Source: Symbiodinium natans (lineage: Eukaryota > Sar > Dinophyceae > Suessiales > Symbiodiniaceae). From it: a stretch of 64,000 bases of DNA. Positions within the stretch are counted from its first letter, which is position 1. The number at the start of each line of letters is the position of its first letter. Positions 51,701 to 59,800 of this stretch are shown one piece after another. Location: contig CAJNDS010001624.1 of NCBI GenBank assembly GCA_905221605.1, positions 62,001 through 126,000 on the forward strand, read 5' to 3'. The position numbers were made by a program, and so were the translations under genes. Below the pieces are notes generated by a model that was not told the origin of the DNA, made no database searches, and worked only from the letters and a program-made list of their open reading frames with translations.

Positions 51701-54700
51701 CGAAGAGGCTAGGGTTGAGGGTTGAGGGTTGAGGGTTTGGGGTTTAGGGTTTCGGGACAATAACCCTTAGGGTTTAGAGTTATACAACATGGTTCCTTAT
51801 CTCTATGGTGTGCCCACCGCCCCCCCCCCCCCCCCCCCCCCCCCCCGGCCAAAAAAAAAAATCATGCAGGTGTTTGGTGAGGGCCCGTCTCATCCTTGAC
51901 CGACCCTGTTCAGGAAAAGCCATAGTGACACTACCATCGGGCTGGTGTTTCTGCGATTTAGGGTTTAGCGTTTCGGGCTTAGGGACCCTAAACCCTAAAA
52001 CCTAAACCCTAATTAAACCCTAAACCCTAAACCCCTAAACCCCTAAACCCCTAAACCCCTAAACCCCTAAACCCCTAAACCCCTAAACCCCTAAACCCTA
52101 AACCCTAAACCAAAGACGTTGCCCGGGGGCTCATCTGGAGGTGCTGTGCCGTATGCGAAGCCACTCTCCTGCACTCTCGAGTGTGTAGTGTAGTGTCTCT
52201 TTCTGCGGGCAGTAGACACAAAAAGCAAACAATATAAGTACAATTTGTATACAAAAATATATGTAATAAAAAGACGAAGAAAAAGTATAATTTGTATACA
52301 TATGCATAAATAAAGGAACTATATATATATATATATATTATATATATATATATGTATGCTATTGTACACATCTATATACATGTGTGGATAAGCGATTCTC
52401 GGACACCCAATATACCGCAGAGCCACAAGAGGCGGTGAGTGTATCCAGCTCGTGGAGGTGTCCGTGGTTAGGTTCACGGCCACGGCTTAAAGAAATCAGG
52501 TCTAGGGTTTAGGGTTTAGGGTTTAGGGTTTAGGGTTTAGGGTGTGGTTGAAGCCGTTTTTGGGGAGGCTTGAGAGGTTTTGCAAACCCTGATTCGCAGC
52601 CGTACAAGTTCCCATGGCTTCTGGGCGCAGGCTATCATTCATTCAAGGATTGCTGCTGCAACGCTAAAGCCCTTAAGAAATCTGAATCATCAACCCTTCA
52701 TAAACCCTACCCCAAACCCTGAACCCTAAACGGGCTAGAGGGTTAACTCCCAAGACCCTCAGCCTAAACCCTAGGAAGCCGATTGCAGGACCGTTCCCTT
52801 CTGATCCCCTCTACTTGAAGATTCATGGGTAGTTACAAGTCGGAGTTTTAGTAAAGGTCACCCCTTTCAAGACCTCAACTAGAGCACATACAACCCTACT
52901 TACAACTACCCATGAACCTTCCTAAGCCGAAGCCCTAAACCCTACGTATACCTACCCATGAATCTTGCTAAACCCTAAACCCTACCCCCAACTTATAACT
53001 TCCCATGAACCTTGAAGTAGCCAGCCTCCTGTTCCAGCGGAGGTGGCTGGGCATCGCTGACGCCCTTGGAGAGCACCTCGGGGCACCAGAGCTGAAGGTT
53101 TCGGGGGTGCGTCTTGGAAGCTTCAAGGCTTTGGGAAGCCTCCGGGGCTCCGTTTAAAAGTAAAAAAGGTACTACAATGACAATATCCCTATGATCCCAA
53201 AGGCCGTCGTCGTCGTCGTCTTCGTCGTCGTCGTCGTCTCAAGAAGGATAGCCCTCCAACCAGGGTCCCGTTTAAGGCACTTCTGCCTGTACTTGTATCT
53301 ACATTACTTCCTGGAAGCTGCCAGGAAATAGCACTGGTGATGACAGGGAGATCTGAAAATCGCAAACGGTCATAGGGGGAACCGTTCAGGCTACCTGCTG
53401 GACGCCAGCGCAGAGCCACGCAAAGGCCATCTGAAAGATGCAACCCTAGGTCCGGAAATCCCAAGAGACAAACATCCAACGCACCACGCTGCAAAAACCC
53501 ACCGCCCTCAAACCATTCATGTGTTGTACTGCAAACGGTTTAGGGTTTAGGGTTTAGGGTTTAGGGTTTAGGGAGCTCCACTGCAGCAAAGTGGCGCTTG
53601 GACTCCTTTTTCTCGGGGAGTAGGCTTCCAAATACTTGTCTGCAGGTGCGGATAAGCGAGGATGCTTCAGGGCTTGGGAATTCTGGCCTATCTTGTGAGT
53701 CCTTAAACCCTATAGCACCCTTTAAGCCCTATCTAAACCTTCTGTCACACCGAAATACCCCGCCAGCCCAGACTCTTGCAGGGTTTAGAGGCGCTTCGGA
53801 CGGGGCTGAAGAGATCACTTCAGGTTTAGGGATGAGGCTGTCGGGGTGGTTTCTAAACCCTAAACCCTACACCCTAGCTTGGGGGTCCCTTTTTGAGGGC
53901 TTCCTGGAAGACTTCGGAGAAGGCGGGACAAAACTTGACCAGCCAGAGTGTCATGAAACCCAACTTTCTGCGCTCGCACTCCCCAGCGGGTTTAGGGAAC
54001 GCACGCCTGGACAGGGTTTAGGGTTTAGGGTGGTTGTAGTCCACCCTTAAACCGCCCCTGAAGCTCTGAACCTCTTATCTCCATGGCATTCCACTCCCCC
54101 ATAACCTGAAGACAGCTCTTGACACACTCAACCATACCTTAACTCAACCCTTCGCAAAAAAACTGAGGCCTAGAAACTCTAACAAAGCCAGCCCCAAAAC
54201 CTCTAAACCCTAATCCCCCCCCCCCCCCCCCCAAAAAAAAAAAGAAGGCCCTTCTAAGGGGAACACATGGGGGGTAGCAGCAACAAGCGAGTGCCTGTGA
54301 AAGATGCCGGTATCCCTCGCTGGGAAGCGGCGTAGTTGCGGCAGCAGCTTGTATAAGCTTGCCTTCCAAGATGGGCTGTCATACCCCTAAAAAAGGGGCC
54401 ATTTATAGGGTTACGGGTTATAGGGTTCAGGGTGGTTATAGGGTTGATGCTGGGGATGATTAGACCTGATTTTCGTAGCTCCCCAAAACACCTCAAAAAC
54501 ATACCCCCAATGCATCAAAGACCTAAAACCAGGAGTATTGAGGTACACCTGTGGAGGTTTGGGGACCCCTTGTGACAGCGCTGAACCTTACAGTAAACCA
54601 AACCCCACCCGCGCCCCAAGTACCAGGCGCTTGTCTTCTTTGGGGGGGGCGGGGGGTAGCAGTTCGGGTATGATCCTAAACCCTATATACGTCCTGGACC

Positions 54701-55107
54701 CTCGACTCAACCCTACAAGTCCCAAACGAATCCATGCAAAAACCCCGCATAAACCCTACATAAACCCTATATAAACCCTAAATAACCCCCCCCAAAATCC
54801 TGTGAACCCTAACGCGCCAAGTGGCGACTCACAGTGTTGGTGCATTTCTCGCACCTGGGCGATAGGTCTTGAGGGCCCTCAGGGTCTAGGGATTAGGGTT
54901 TAGAGTTTAGGGCCCTAAGTTAAAAACCTAAACTTGGTTTCGGGATGGTTTAGGCCCTAGAGGCGCGCTGTAGAGGTTTCAGGGTTTTGGGTGTAGGGAT
55001 GACTTCCCAACAGCACATACTGCTGGCTTTGCACCGAGGTTTTCAGCCTTGAAAGGACAAGGGTCCGAGCACAACGTGTTGCCTTCGGGTTCCGCGTCTT
55101 CTGCCAT
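32944..55107 (-). CDS. Gene B: very fragmented gene, about 60 candidate exons
   Basis: The start exon at 55107 and stop at 32944 bound 22 kb in which more than fifty short minus-strand stretches read as protein between AG acceptors and GT or GC donors. The joined N-terminus (exons 1-3 in phase) has CEKCTNTRCHKG, a Cys-pair motif. Later exons include clear helices. The longest are 40304-40471 (56 codons), 51144-51293 (50 codons) and the last, 32944-33325 (127 codons). Introns carry telomere-type repeats and short inverted-repeat elements. Weaker candidates not listed separately lie near 33000-39300 and 46300-50800, for example 36535-36846 (contains GTENGLQNSDDIPAEALL), 38528-38570, 46850-46880, 48910-48940 and 54250-54365. 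Product unknown, likely above 1,200 residues. Confidence 0.62.
33607..33636 (-). CDS. Gene B exon, 10 codons
   Basis: Acceptor GCGCATTCCTAG, donor GTAGGA. Reads ISGDPNGPMI. Confidence 0.5.
33732..33774 (-). CDS. Gene B exon, 14 codons
   Basis: Acceptor CTACTACGAAG, donor GTTCCT. Reads CFGMPEMWGFEQLL. Confidence 0.6.
33925..33993 (-). CDS. Gene B exon, 23 codons
   Basis: Acceptor TTCCATGGCAG, donor GTACCC. Begins AARGAAGYDLWRAGSASDAQ. Confidence 0.62.
34164..34196 (-). CDS. Gene B exon, 33 nt
   Basis: Acceptor CTTGCTTTCCAG, donor GTAAGC. Reads TSKNRHVRDP. Confidence 0.6.
34303..34318 (-). CDS. Gene B microexon, 16 nt
   Basis: Acceptor GGTCTTAACAG, donor GTACAA. Reads IQARN. Both splice ends are good but the exon is tiny. 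Confidence 0.4.
34700..34736 (-). CDS. Gene B exon, 37 nt
   Basis: Acceptor CGACAAGTAG, donor GTAACC. Reads AQRCSGMRGVWA. Confidence 0.5.
34843..34901 (-). CDS. Gene B exon, 59 nt
   Basis: Acceptor CTTCGGAGCAG, donor GTGTGC. Reads DKKGILHSLRERFFQAKRP. Confidence 0.65.
35535..35649 (-). CDS. Gene B exon, about 38 codons
   Basis: Acceptor AAATTGCCAG, donor GTCACT. Contains HVPTRRTLTRNLYADEDRQL and ends GGSQRQM. Confidence 0.65.
36440..36514 (-). CDS. Gene B exon, 25 codons
   Basis: Acceptor GAAACGCAG, donor GTGGGA. Begins DLLNMEDLDMAYVSGAVHSK and ends SRRGI. One of the clearest exons. Confidence 0.7.
37302..37353 (-). CDS. Gene B exon, 52 nt
   Basis: Acceptor TCTCGCAACAG, donor GTCAAC. Reads AECDELIRSQDSFALR. 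Confidence 0.65.
37450..37560. repeat. AG/GAGAGG microsatellite in a gene B intron
   Basis: About 100 bp of GA and GGGAGA repeat. Confidence 0.9.
37805..37859 (-). CDS. Gene B exon with GTTTAGGG donor
   Basis: Acceptor GACGCCCACCAG. Reads AWVLREEPLVLSIPGLCQ. The donor is the first GTTTAGGG of a run of repeat units. Confidence 0.65.
39421..39771. repeat. Poly-G run then long C-rich tract
   Basis: 34 consecutive G at about 39421-39455, then at 39560-39771 a tract that is almost all C with scattered A. Open frames across it are homopolymer artefacts. Confidence 0.9.
40304..40471 (-). CDS. Gene B exon, 56 codons
   Basis: Acceptor GATGAAAGCAG, donor GTTCGA. Begins SRFLLLWTSVGHWRQCARHS, continues LLTLLEYQTLLILGASKNLH and ends AIQIIRPW. 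A plus-strand reading is also open, but this one is far more protein-like. Confidence 0.68.
40773..40806 (-). CDS. Gene B exon, 11 codons
   Basis: Acceptor GTAAGGTAG, donor GTAAAG. Reads ASWAWLATASR. Confidence 0.55.
41030..41078 (-). CDS. Gene B exon, 16 codons
   Basis: Acceptor GACCCAACAG, donor GTTTGG. Reads ALSFFWHLGGRAVGFQ. Confidence 0.6.
41528..41594 (-). CDS. Gene B exon, 22 codons
   Basis: Acceptor TTGGAGTCCTAG, donor GTCACG. Begins TASHLELNHRLNVESLFSWM. Confidence 0.65.
41666..41779. mobile_element. Inverted-repeat element, family TACTTGAAGGTTCA
   Basis: Starts GTACTTGAAGGTTCATGGG and ends CCTGAACCTTCAAGTA; about 114 bp, same family as 24241-24354. Confidence 0.8.
41828..41872 (-). 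CDS. Gene B exon, 45 nt
   Basis: Acceptor TCGGGTCGCAG, donor GTGCAG. Reads AAIVQLVQENAVFP. Confidence 0.6.
42337..42377 (-). CDS. Gene B exon, 41 nt
   Basis: Acceptor CGGCCCTGCAG, donor GTGAAT. Reads AGMASSFRKCLEE. Confidence 0.62.
42763..42819 (-). CDS. Gene B exon, 19 codons
   Basis: Acceptor CCGGGGGCAG, donor GTGCCA. Reads DALKVALSDIASKCGEVSQ, an obvious helix. In the direction of transcription CCCTAAA units precede it and TTTAGGG units follow it. Confidence 0.7.
43894..43953 (-). CDS. Gene B exon, 60 nt
   Basis: Acceptor CCCCGAAG, donor GTTTGG. Reads LEAQKELKAEVVDQAVCMH. Confidence 0.65.
44152..44208 (-). CDS. Gene B exon, 19 codons
   Basis: Acceptor TGCCACGAGAG, donor GTACGC. Reads HACVLGWNKGESPSRPSTN. 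Confidence 0.6.
44303..44335 (-). CDS. Gene B exon, 11 codons
   Basis: Acceptor CTCACATCAG, donor GTTAGC. Reads AAIREDEAGIR. Confidence 0.6.
44716..44787 (-). CDS. Gene B exon, 72 nt
   Basis: Acceptor GGCTTGGAG, donor GTAGGA. Reads VHVERLEILRLFTVVAEVLQ and on to AGR. Confidence 0.68.
45824..45893 (-). CDS. Gene B exon, 23 codons
   Basis: Acceptor GACCTTCAAAG, donor GTTGGG. Begins EPPETPQDEAGTVLLRAGFD. Confidence 0.68.
45917..46137. repeat. Two tandem copies of a 110-bp unit
   Basis: GGTTGGCCTTGAAACCCTTT begins each copy, at about 45919 and 46028. They differ at several sites. Confidence 0.75.
47415..47490 (-). CDS. Gene B exon, about 25 codons
   Basis: Acceptor GTTTGGCAAG, donor GTTCAG. 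Begins MFSECETRSDKLSWSPKPYA. Confidence 0.65.
47770..47795 (-). CDS. Gene B small exon, 26 nt
   Basis: Acceptor CATGGGCACAG, donor GTGGCA. Reads QYAMIDFV. Confidence 0.5.
48267..48339 (-). CDS. Gene B exon, 73 nt
   Basis: Acceptor AACACCCAAAG, donor GTGTTG. Reads LIDSWTHRAIGEFLALQAEP. Confidence 0.65.
49259..49302 (-). CDS. Gene B exon, 44 nt
   Basis: Acceptor TACTGCTCAG, donor GTTTTC. Reads THIAELPPACMDW. Confidence 0.58.
49568..49604 (-). CDS. Gene B exon, 37 nt
   Basis: Acceptor CATCGGTTACTAG, donor GTAGGG. Reads KCGNDRSSYCCL. Confidence 0.55.
50133..50198 (-). CDS. Gene B exon, 22 codons
   Basis: Acceptor TTTGCCGAG, donor GTTCAG. Begins VPEGYAMFCQEALKKIPMEP. Confidence 0.68.
50291..50410. 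mobile_element. Inverted-repeat element, family TGCTTAAGAACCC
   Basis: Left end CTGCTTAAGAACCCC and right end GGGTTCTTAAGCAAATAGTAG pair. A second copy is at 63502-63656. Both carry a TA-rich middle. Confidence 0.7.
50460..50531 (-). CDS. Gene B exon, 24 codons
   Basis: Acceptor TGAAACAACAG, donor GTTTTC. Begins VPFPSLRSGSGMVPAKDGVA. The plus strand also reads well (ALEAVLKTLLSDATPSF), so strand is not certain. Confidence 0.4.
50847..50900 (-). CDS. Gene B exon, 54 nt
   Basis: Acceptor CTACGCATCAG, GC donor GCGCTT. Reads TGDFQRDGNWKDPRTTL. Confidence 0.65.
50968..51015 (-). CDS. Gene B exon, 48 nt
   Basis: Acceptor AGTATAGTAG, donor GTTGGG. Reads APCRRYTDEILPFGR. Joins in phase with the exon at 51144. 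Confidence 0.68.
51016..51143 (-). mobile_element. Intron that is one complete inverted-repeat element
   Basis: 128-nt GC-AG intron between in-phase exons. It begins GCTACTTGAGGATTAACATGG and closes with ATGAACCTTCAAGCAGTATAGTAG, the two ends of the TACTTGAAGGTTCA family. The element therefore supplies the donor directly and ends within 12 bp of the acceptor. Confidence 0.75.
51144..51293 (-). CDS. Gene B exon, 50 codons
   Basis: Acceptor CTGTACTTTTCAG, GC donor GCTACT inside an element. Begins RTMYLIYWTSLLKGYLATLG and ends near RHVSYTRPR. Confidence 0.7.
51526..51567 (-). CDS. Gene B exon, 42 nt
   Basis: Acceptor CCTCGGTGCAG, donor GTGAAT. Reads YVTVNGDFSPASR. Confidence 0.62.
51905..51950 (-). 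CDS. Gene B exon, 15 codons
   Basis: Acceptor CTAAATCGCAG, donor GTCGGT. Reads KHQPDGSVTMAFPEQ. Confidence 0.65.
52020..52100. repeat. CCCCTAAA array (TTTAGGGG type)
   Basis: About nine 8-bp CCCCTAAA units in a row, a homogenised variant of the 7-bp motif. Confidence 0.85.
52118..52168 (-). CDS. Gene B exon, 17 codons
   Basis: Acceptor CGAGAGTGCAG, donor GTCTTT. Reads ESGFAYGTAPPDEPPGN. Confidence 0.66.
52416..52485 (-). CDS. Gene B exon, 70 nt
   Basis: Acceptor CTGATTTCTTTAAG, donor GTATAT. Begins VAVNLTTDTSTSWIHSPPLV. Confidence 0.65.
52588..52631 (-). CDS. Gene B exon, 44 nt
   Basis: Acceptor GAATGATAG, donor GTTTGC. Reads PAPRSHGNLYGCES. Confidence 0.58.
53022..53091 (-). CDS. Gene B exon with element-derived GC donor
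   Basis: Acceptor CGAAACCTTCAG. Begins LWCPEVLSKGVSDAQPPPLE. The donor GCTACTTCAAGGTTCATGG is the terminus of a TACTTGAAGGTTCA element, as at 51143. Confidence 0.7.
53206..53239. repeat. GTC trinucleotide repeat
   Basis: Eleven triplets, one altered to TTC. It makes the Arg run of a minus-strand open frame but lies outside the exons I support. Confidence 0.85.
53308..53352 (-). CDS. Gene B exon, 15 codons
   Basis: Acceptor GCGATTTTCAG, donor GTAATG. Reads ISLSSPVLFPGSFQE. Confidence 0.55.
53395..53488 (-). CDS. Gene B exon, 31 codons
   Basis: Acceptor GGGTTTTTGCAG, donor GTAGCC. Begins RGALDVCLLGFPDLGLHLSD. Confidence 0.65.
53582..53639 (-). CDS. Gene B exon, 58 nt
   Basis: Acceptor CGCACCTGCAG, donor GTGGAG. 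Reads KYLEAYSPRKRSPSATLL. Confidence 0.66.
53879..53967 (-). CDS. Gene B exon, about 29 codons
   Basis: Acceptor GCGAGCGCAG. Begins KVGFHDTLAGQVLSRLLRSL. The donor is uncertain, a GC near 53878. Confidence 0.65.
54549..54580 (-). CDS. Gene B third exon, 32 nt
   Basis: Acceptor AAGGTTCAG, donor GTGTAC. Reads RCHKGSPNLH in phase with exon 2. Confidence 0.58.
54833..54854 (-). CDS. Gene B second exon, 22 nt
   Basis: Acceptor TATCGCCCAG, donor GTGAGT. In phase with exon 1 it reads CEKCTNT. Confidence 0.58.
55004..55107 (-). CDS. Gene B start exon
   Basis: ATG at 55107. Begins MAEDAEPEGNTLCSDPCPFK and ends KPAVCAVG plus two bases before GTCATC. Acidic N-terminus with several Cys. Position 55108-56550 upstream holds TTTAGGG-type filler and a CTTGGGATGTTCC element near 55636-55712; no gene is seen there. 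Confidence 0.6.
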
Positions 55108-56845
55108 GCTCCTTACACTTCTTTGAGGCAGCCATGCACGTAGCCCAGGTGCATTGGACTAGCCTGGAAACCCCATCGTGAATGCAGCTACCTGAGGGCA
55201 AACCTTCTCGTTTGCATCTTATTCCTTATCGTTTCGCAAGGCAAACCGCACATTCCCCTTCCTGAAAAGAGATTTGGGTTTAGGGATTTATGCCAACATG
55301 TAATCCTTTTTTAAACCTTTTTGCTTTCTTCCTTTCGAGGCCGCCCCTTCGTAAACTTCCCCAGCGTTGGTTTACCAAGCCAACTTGGTGAGCATGTCTA
55401 ATTGCTCGGGGATCAGTATTGCTCTGGTCGCATGGCGTGCCTAAAGCCGCACATGTCTTCAAATGAACAGAAATTTGCTGGCATGTACACCTTTTGTACC
55501 TGAAACCCTCATAGGCCATATACACCCGAAACCCTGTGGGGTCCCCTTGTGGCTACAGATCAAACGGTACCGCTGTGGCAGGTACAGTGGCAACTACAGC
55601 AACCACCGGCAGCTATGTTTAGGGCCTAAACCTGGGATGTTCCCTTAACAGCCCTTAAAAAGGAGATTATCATAGGGGGTACTATAATCCCGATTAAGGA
55701 CTGCTAGTATAAGGGAGTATAGGGCTTAAGGCTTGGGGGCCTTGGTTCTTGGAGTTTTGAAGCTTTTGGGAGAGGAAGTGCTCCCTATCCTCCCCACAAT
55801 GCATAAAGGTCTACTGCAAGAGCTAGGTTGTTACCAACAATATCCCCTTCAATCCCCCCCAAATAGGACACACCCCAAAACCCGATACCCGAAACCCTGA
55901 ACCCTAAACCCGAAACAAAAAAGGCGGGTGCACAGGGGGCAGAAGGCCTCTAAAGGGGGGAAGCTGTGCACCCCTAAGCATCTGAGTTCTGCAAAGCGGT
56001 TGGCCCGGATCAGGGTTTAGGTTTGGGGGTTTAGGGTCGGGGTTTCAGGGTTTCAGCATTGAGGGTTTAGGGGGTGTAGAGGTTGAGAGTTTAAGGGTTT
56101 TAGGGTTGAAGGAATATCAGAGCAACTCTGTAATTAGCCTTATAACATGATTTAACTCTAAATCCTACCTTGTGGGCTTAAGGTTTAGGCCCAGGGGCTG
56201 AACCGCAAACCCTGAAACGCTACACCCTCAACTCAATCGTTCCAGGGCGCAAAATGCTGTAGCTCAGCGGAGTCCCACAATTCGACCAGAAGCTCCTTTT
56301 CGCCCTTCTTTGAGAGCAGAACCTCCGGGGTTTTCAGGTTCTTGAGGGTTTTGGGGTTCCGTTTTTGCTGTTTTGAATTTTAGGGCTTAGGGTTTCGGCT
56401 TTGGTTTGGGGTTTACAGAGTAGAACCTCCAGCCGTTGGCTTCTGGGTCTGACACGGGTTTGTTTGTCCTGTCCCCGGGGTCTGCCTTGGATGGTTTAGG
56501 GTTTAGGGTTTAGGGTTTAGGGTTTAGGGTTTAGGGTTTCGGGATGGTTTAGGGGGGGGGGGTTACTCCATAACGTGGTCGAATGAGCTGATAAAAAACG
56601 TGTAGGTATCGATATAGCTGATAACAACGTTTATACAGAACAGAAAGAACAATATACATATCTATACATGTATATACTAGCTGGACATTCGGCATGCTGC
56701 GAAACAACTTAGTGGAACACGCCTTTTTTCTTGACTTCGGCCGCTCAATTGCAAGAGGCCGCTCAGATCCAGATTCGACTTCCACTCCGACTCGACTCTG
56801 ACCTGCGCAGATCGAGCAACGCAGCAATGAAAGATAATGAAAGGG

Positions 56846-59800
56846 TCACATAAACAAATCTCGAAAGGTAGGCAAACCCTGCCCGCGGGTGCTAGCCTGC
56901 TGCCCGGCCGCCACATTGCAGACCATCCACTTCCGAGTATCCTCCGGTCTCACATACTCAGAATCAAGGATAAGAATATTTATTCTTGCGCGCCGTCCCT
57001 GATATAAAGGGTTGAAAGATACTTTGTGTCGGAGGCAAGCCACCGGCGCAGGTGTTTCACCACCGCGCTCAAAATCCACCCACTCGGATTCTTCTTCTTT
57101 TCGTGTCGGGAGACGTCCAAAGCAGCGCTTTCCGACTCCACGCACAAAAGAAACAACGCCTGCCAGGGCGACCCAATCAACTGAACTGTGGCGCCGCGGT
57201 CGCCAGTGATGTGCGTGTCTCCTTCGCCGTCCCCCCTGTGCTCTACATTTGTTGTATGTTTTATACGTCTTCGTAGACCCTTTCCGCTACAACTTACTTA
57301 GCTGGGAACCTCAATCTTAGGCCCACACTTCCTCGTTGGAAGGAATAGAGACAAACATGCTGCAGCTCGTACGAACGACTTACCACCAAGCCCAGACCGG
57401 TCCACCGGCCGCGTCGCTGAAAAGAACCACGCGCCGTATACCTTGCTACGCCGAGGCTTCCGGCATCTGCCGCGGCCGCTGGCGCTGCGGACGCCGCGGC
57501 TTCGTCGGCAGCGTGGAGCTCGCACCGCGTGCTGAACATCCTGCAGGCTTGCGATGCGTCTGTCTTCGGGTTGCTTCGTGTTTCGACTGTCGATTTTGGT
57601 TTAGCAGGCGGCTTTTCGGGGCTCGCGTCGCCTTGCCTTCGCCTCCCTTCCGAGTCCTCCTCGGGTCGCACGCCGTTCGTTGCAAGCTCCTGCAAGTCTG
57701 CGAAATTTTGGCTTTCGGGTTGAAGCTTCACGTTGCGGGCTGCAGTCCTCTTAAACCCCAACCCCCCAACCCGGAACCTTTTTCAGTCGCGGAGGTCCTG
57801 CTCGGAGACGGAAGCATCCGCACTCTGCGGCCACTTTGCTTTCTCTCGTGTCTCGCCGAAGCGAAACCCACTTACTTGCAGTCCTTCAACCCCGTGCTTG
57901 CCACTCCAGCACCTCCGGAGCCTGACGCAGAAAAACGTTCCTTTGATACTGACAAACTGACGCACCCGTCTTGCGCGATGCGTCCTGACGCCACACCTCC
58001 TCCTGGTCTGGCCATTGCTGCGCCTGGAGCCCATGACATGTGATGGGACAAGCCTGCTCTGGATATTTTTTTGTTTTGGGTCGGGAGTCGCACGGTCCGA
58101 GGGTCTAGCTGAGTCTAGCTGCTGCTGTTCTGACTTTTGTGGTGGGTTGCCGGGTCCCTGCTCCACCACGCGGAGCCGTTGCTCCAAGCTTGTTCCGCCT
58201 CAGCGTCCTGGCTGTCAGGGCTCTCCGGCGGCTCGTGTTGCCTTCCTCGAACCCTCAACACGCCGCAGTCCGCAGCAACTCCCGTCACCGGCCATCCGCA
58301 ACCTTCAACTTGCGGACCTACTTCTTTTTTCAACCCCTTTGTGCTGAAGCGCTTCCGAAGCCAGCAACAGGAAACCCTGCAGATAATTCGTAAACCCCAG
58401 GAAACTGGTCTCCTGCGATACGTCCTGCTGCCACGTCTCGTCCCAGTCTTGCCATGTCTGCGCCTGGAGCGTCACTGCATGTGCTGGGATGGGCCTGCTC
58501 TGGGCGCAACCTTTTTTTGTGGTCTAGATGGAAGCAAACATGGCCACAGAATCGTGACGAGCGCCTAAAATTAAACACCCTCAAATCCCACAACCCGAAT
58601 CCTAAGCCCAAATCTCAAGACTCGGCTTTATCTTCGAAGTTCGGGACTAGTCTTCTTCAAGATATCCTGCCTTAAGGGGCCGGGCAGACATGTACATATG
58701 TATACAATGAAAATCATTTATATTATACCATGAAAAGCAAGTATGATTAGGAGGAATAATTAGGAGTGCCTCAGGTCAGGGGCACTAATCGACTGTCACT
58801 CCTCTGGCATCGACTGTTACTCCTTTGGCGAAATCCAAAAAAACAGAATCCGTAATCTGAACAACCCTAGATCCCTTCTAAGAGGGCCGAGGCCGGGCAT
58901 TGCTGAAGGTCGAATGGAAACGCTACCCTAGAAGCAAAAGAGTAACCCTCAACAAAGTCTTGACCCCCGCAATTTAGGCGTTCAACTCGACCTGAAGTCT
59001 GCCTGTTAAATTGGCAAAAGCAGACTACGGTAGTCAACACTCGGTTCCCTGCGCAGCAGAATTCAGTAGACCAGACCAGAAGCGACCGTGCCCTTCCACA
59101 AGGTATAATTATTATGGATGAAATATACAACAGATGGACTTAAGACAAAAGCCACAACCTCCCCCGTAGCCGCCTTTACAGCCCCCGATCTCAGCGTTCG
59201 ATTCCGGACAACAACCTCTGGATCAATGGAGGGCAACAGACCAGCCTCCGCGCTGCATCGACCACCAGGAGCCCCCAGAGCAAAAGTCCTGATTGTTTCT
59301 GGATGAAAAATATTCGACAAAAAGTTAACTTCATGAGCGACTGGCTGCTTATTGGCCACCTTCAAGGCCGTCGTTCGACACTGAGGGCCAGGAACCTGAG
59401 AGGCAGCGTTAAACTTTAATCGAAGGTCGCTGCAAGCGCAGCATTGCAACAGTCCATACTGAAGCCTCCAGAAATGACCGACAGGAATCAATACACAAAA
59501 TTGGAAACCCCAGCTTAATGCCTTCTGACGCACCTTCGCGCCGCGACGCACACGTTCGACACCGACAGGACCTGCAATCGTTGCTGCTTCAGACGGTCAC
59601 AGTGACGATTCCGAGTCGGGATACCTAGCTCTGCAACACACACCCATCTGCACAGAAATCCAAACCAAGACAGACAAGGACCAGGATAGTCAGGGGATGG
59701 CACTGGACAGGTGATGAAAGGGGTGCCTGCTAGGCAACGTTGGCGAGGAACCGTCCAGCCTCGCCCAGAAACAGAAGACATGTCTGGCACACGACTGTCC

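Noticed and set aside
53189-53250. Arg-repeat C-terminus of a minus-strand open frame
   Set aside because: The run is a GTC triplet repeat beyond the supported exon donor at 53395.
53598-54050. 150-codon plus-strand open frame
   Set aside because: It is antisense to well-supported gene B exons at 53582-53639 and 53879-53967.
59063-59551. 162-codon minus-strand open frame as an independent gene
   Set aside because: No start context, splice ends or recognisable domain; kept only as a possible part of gene K.
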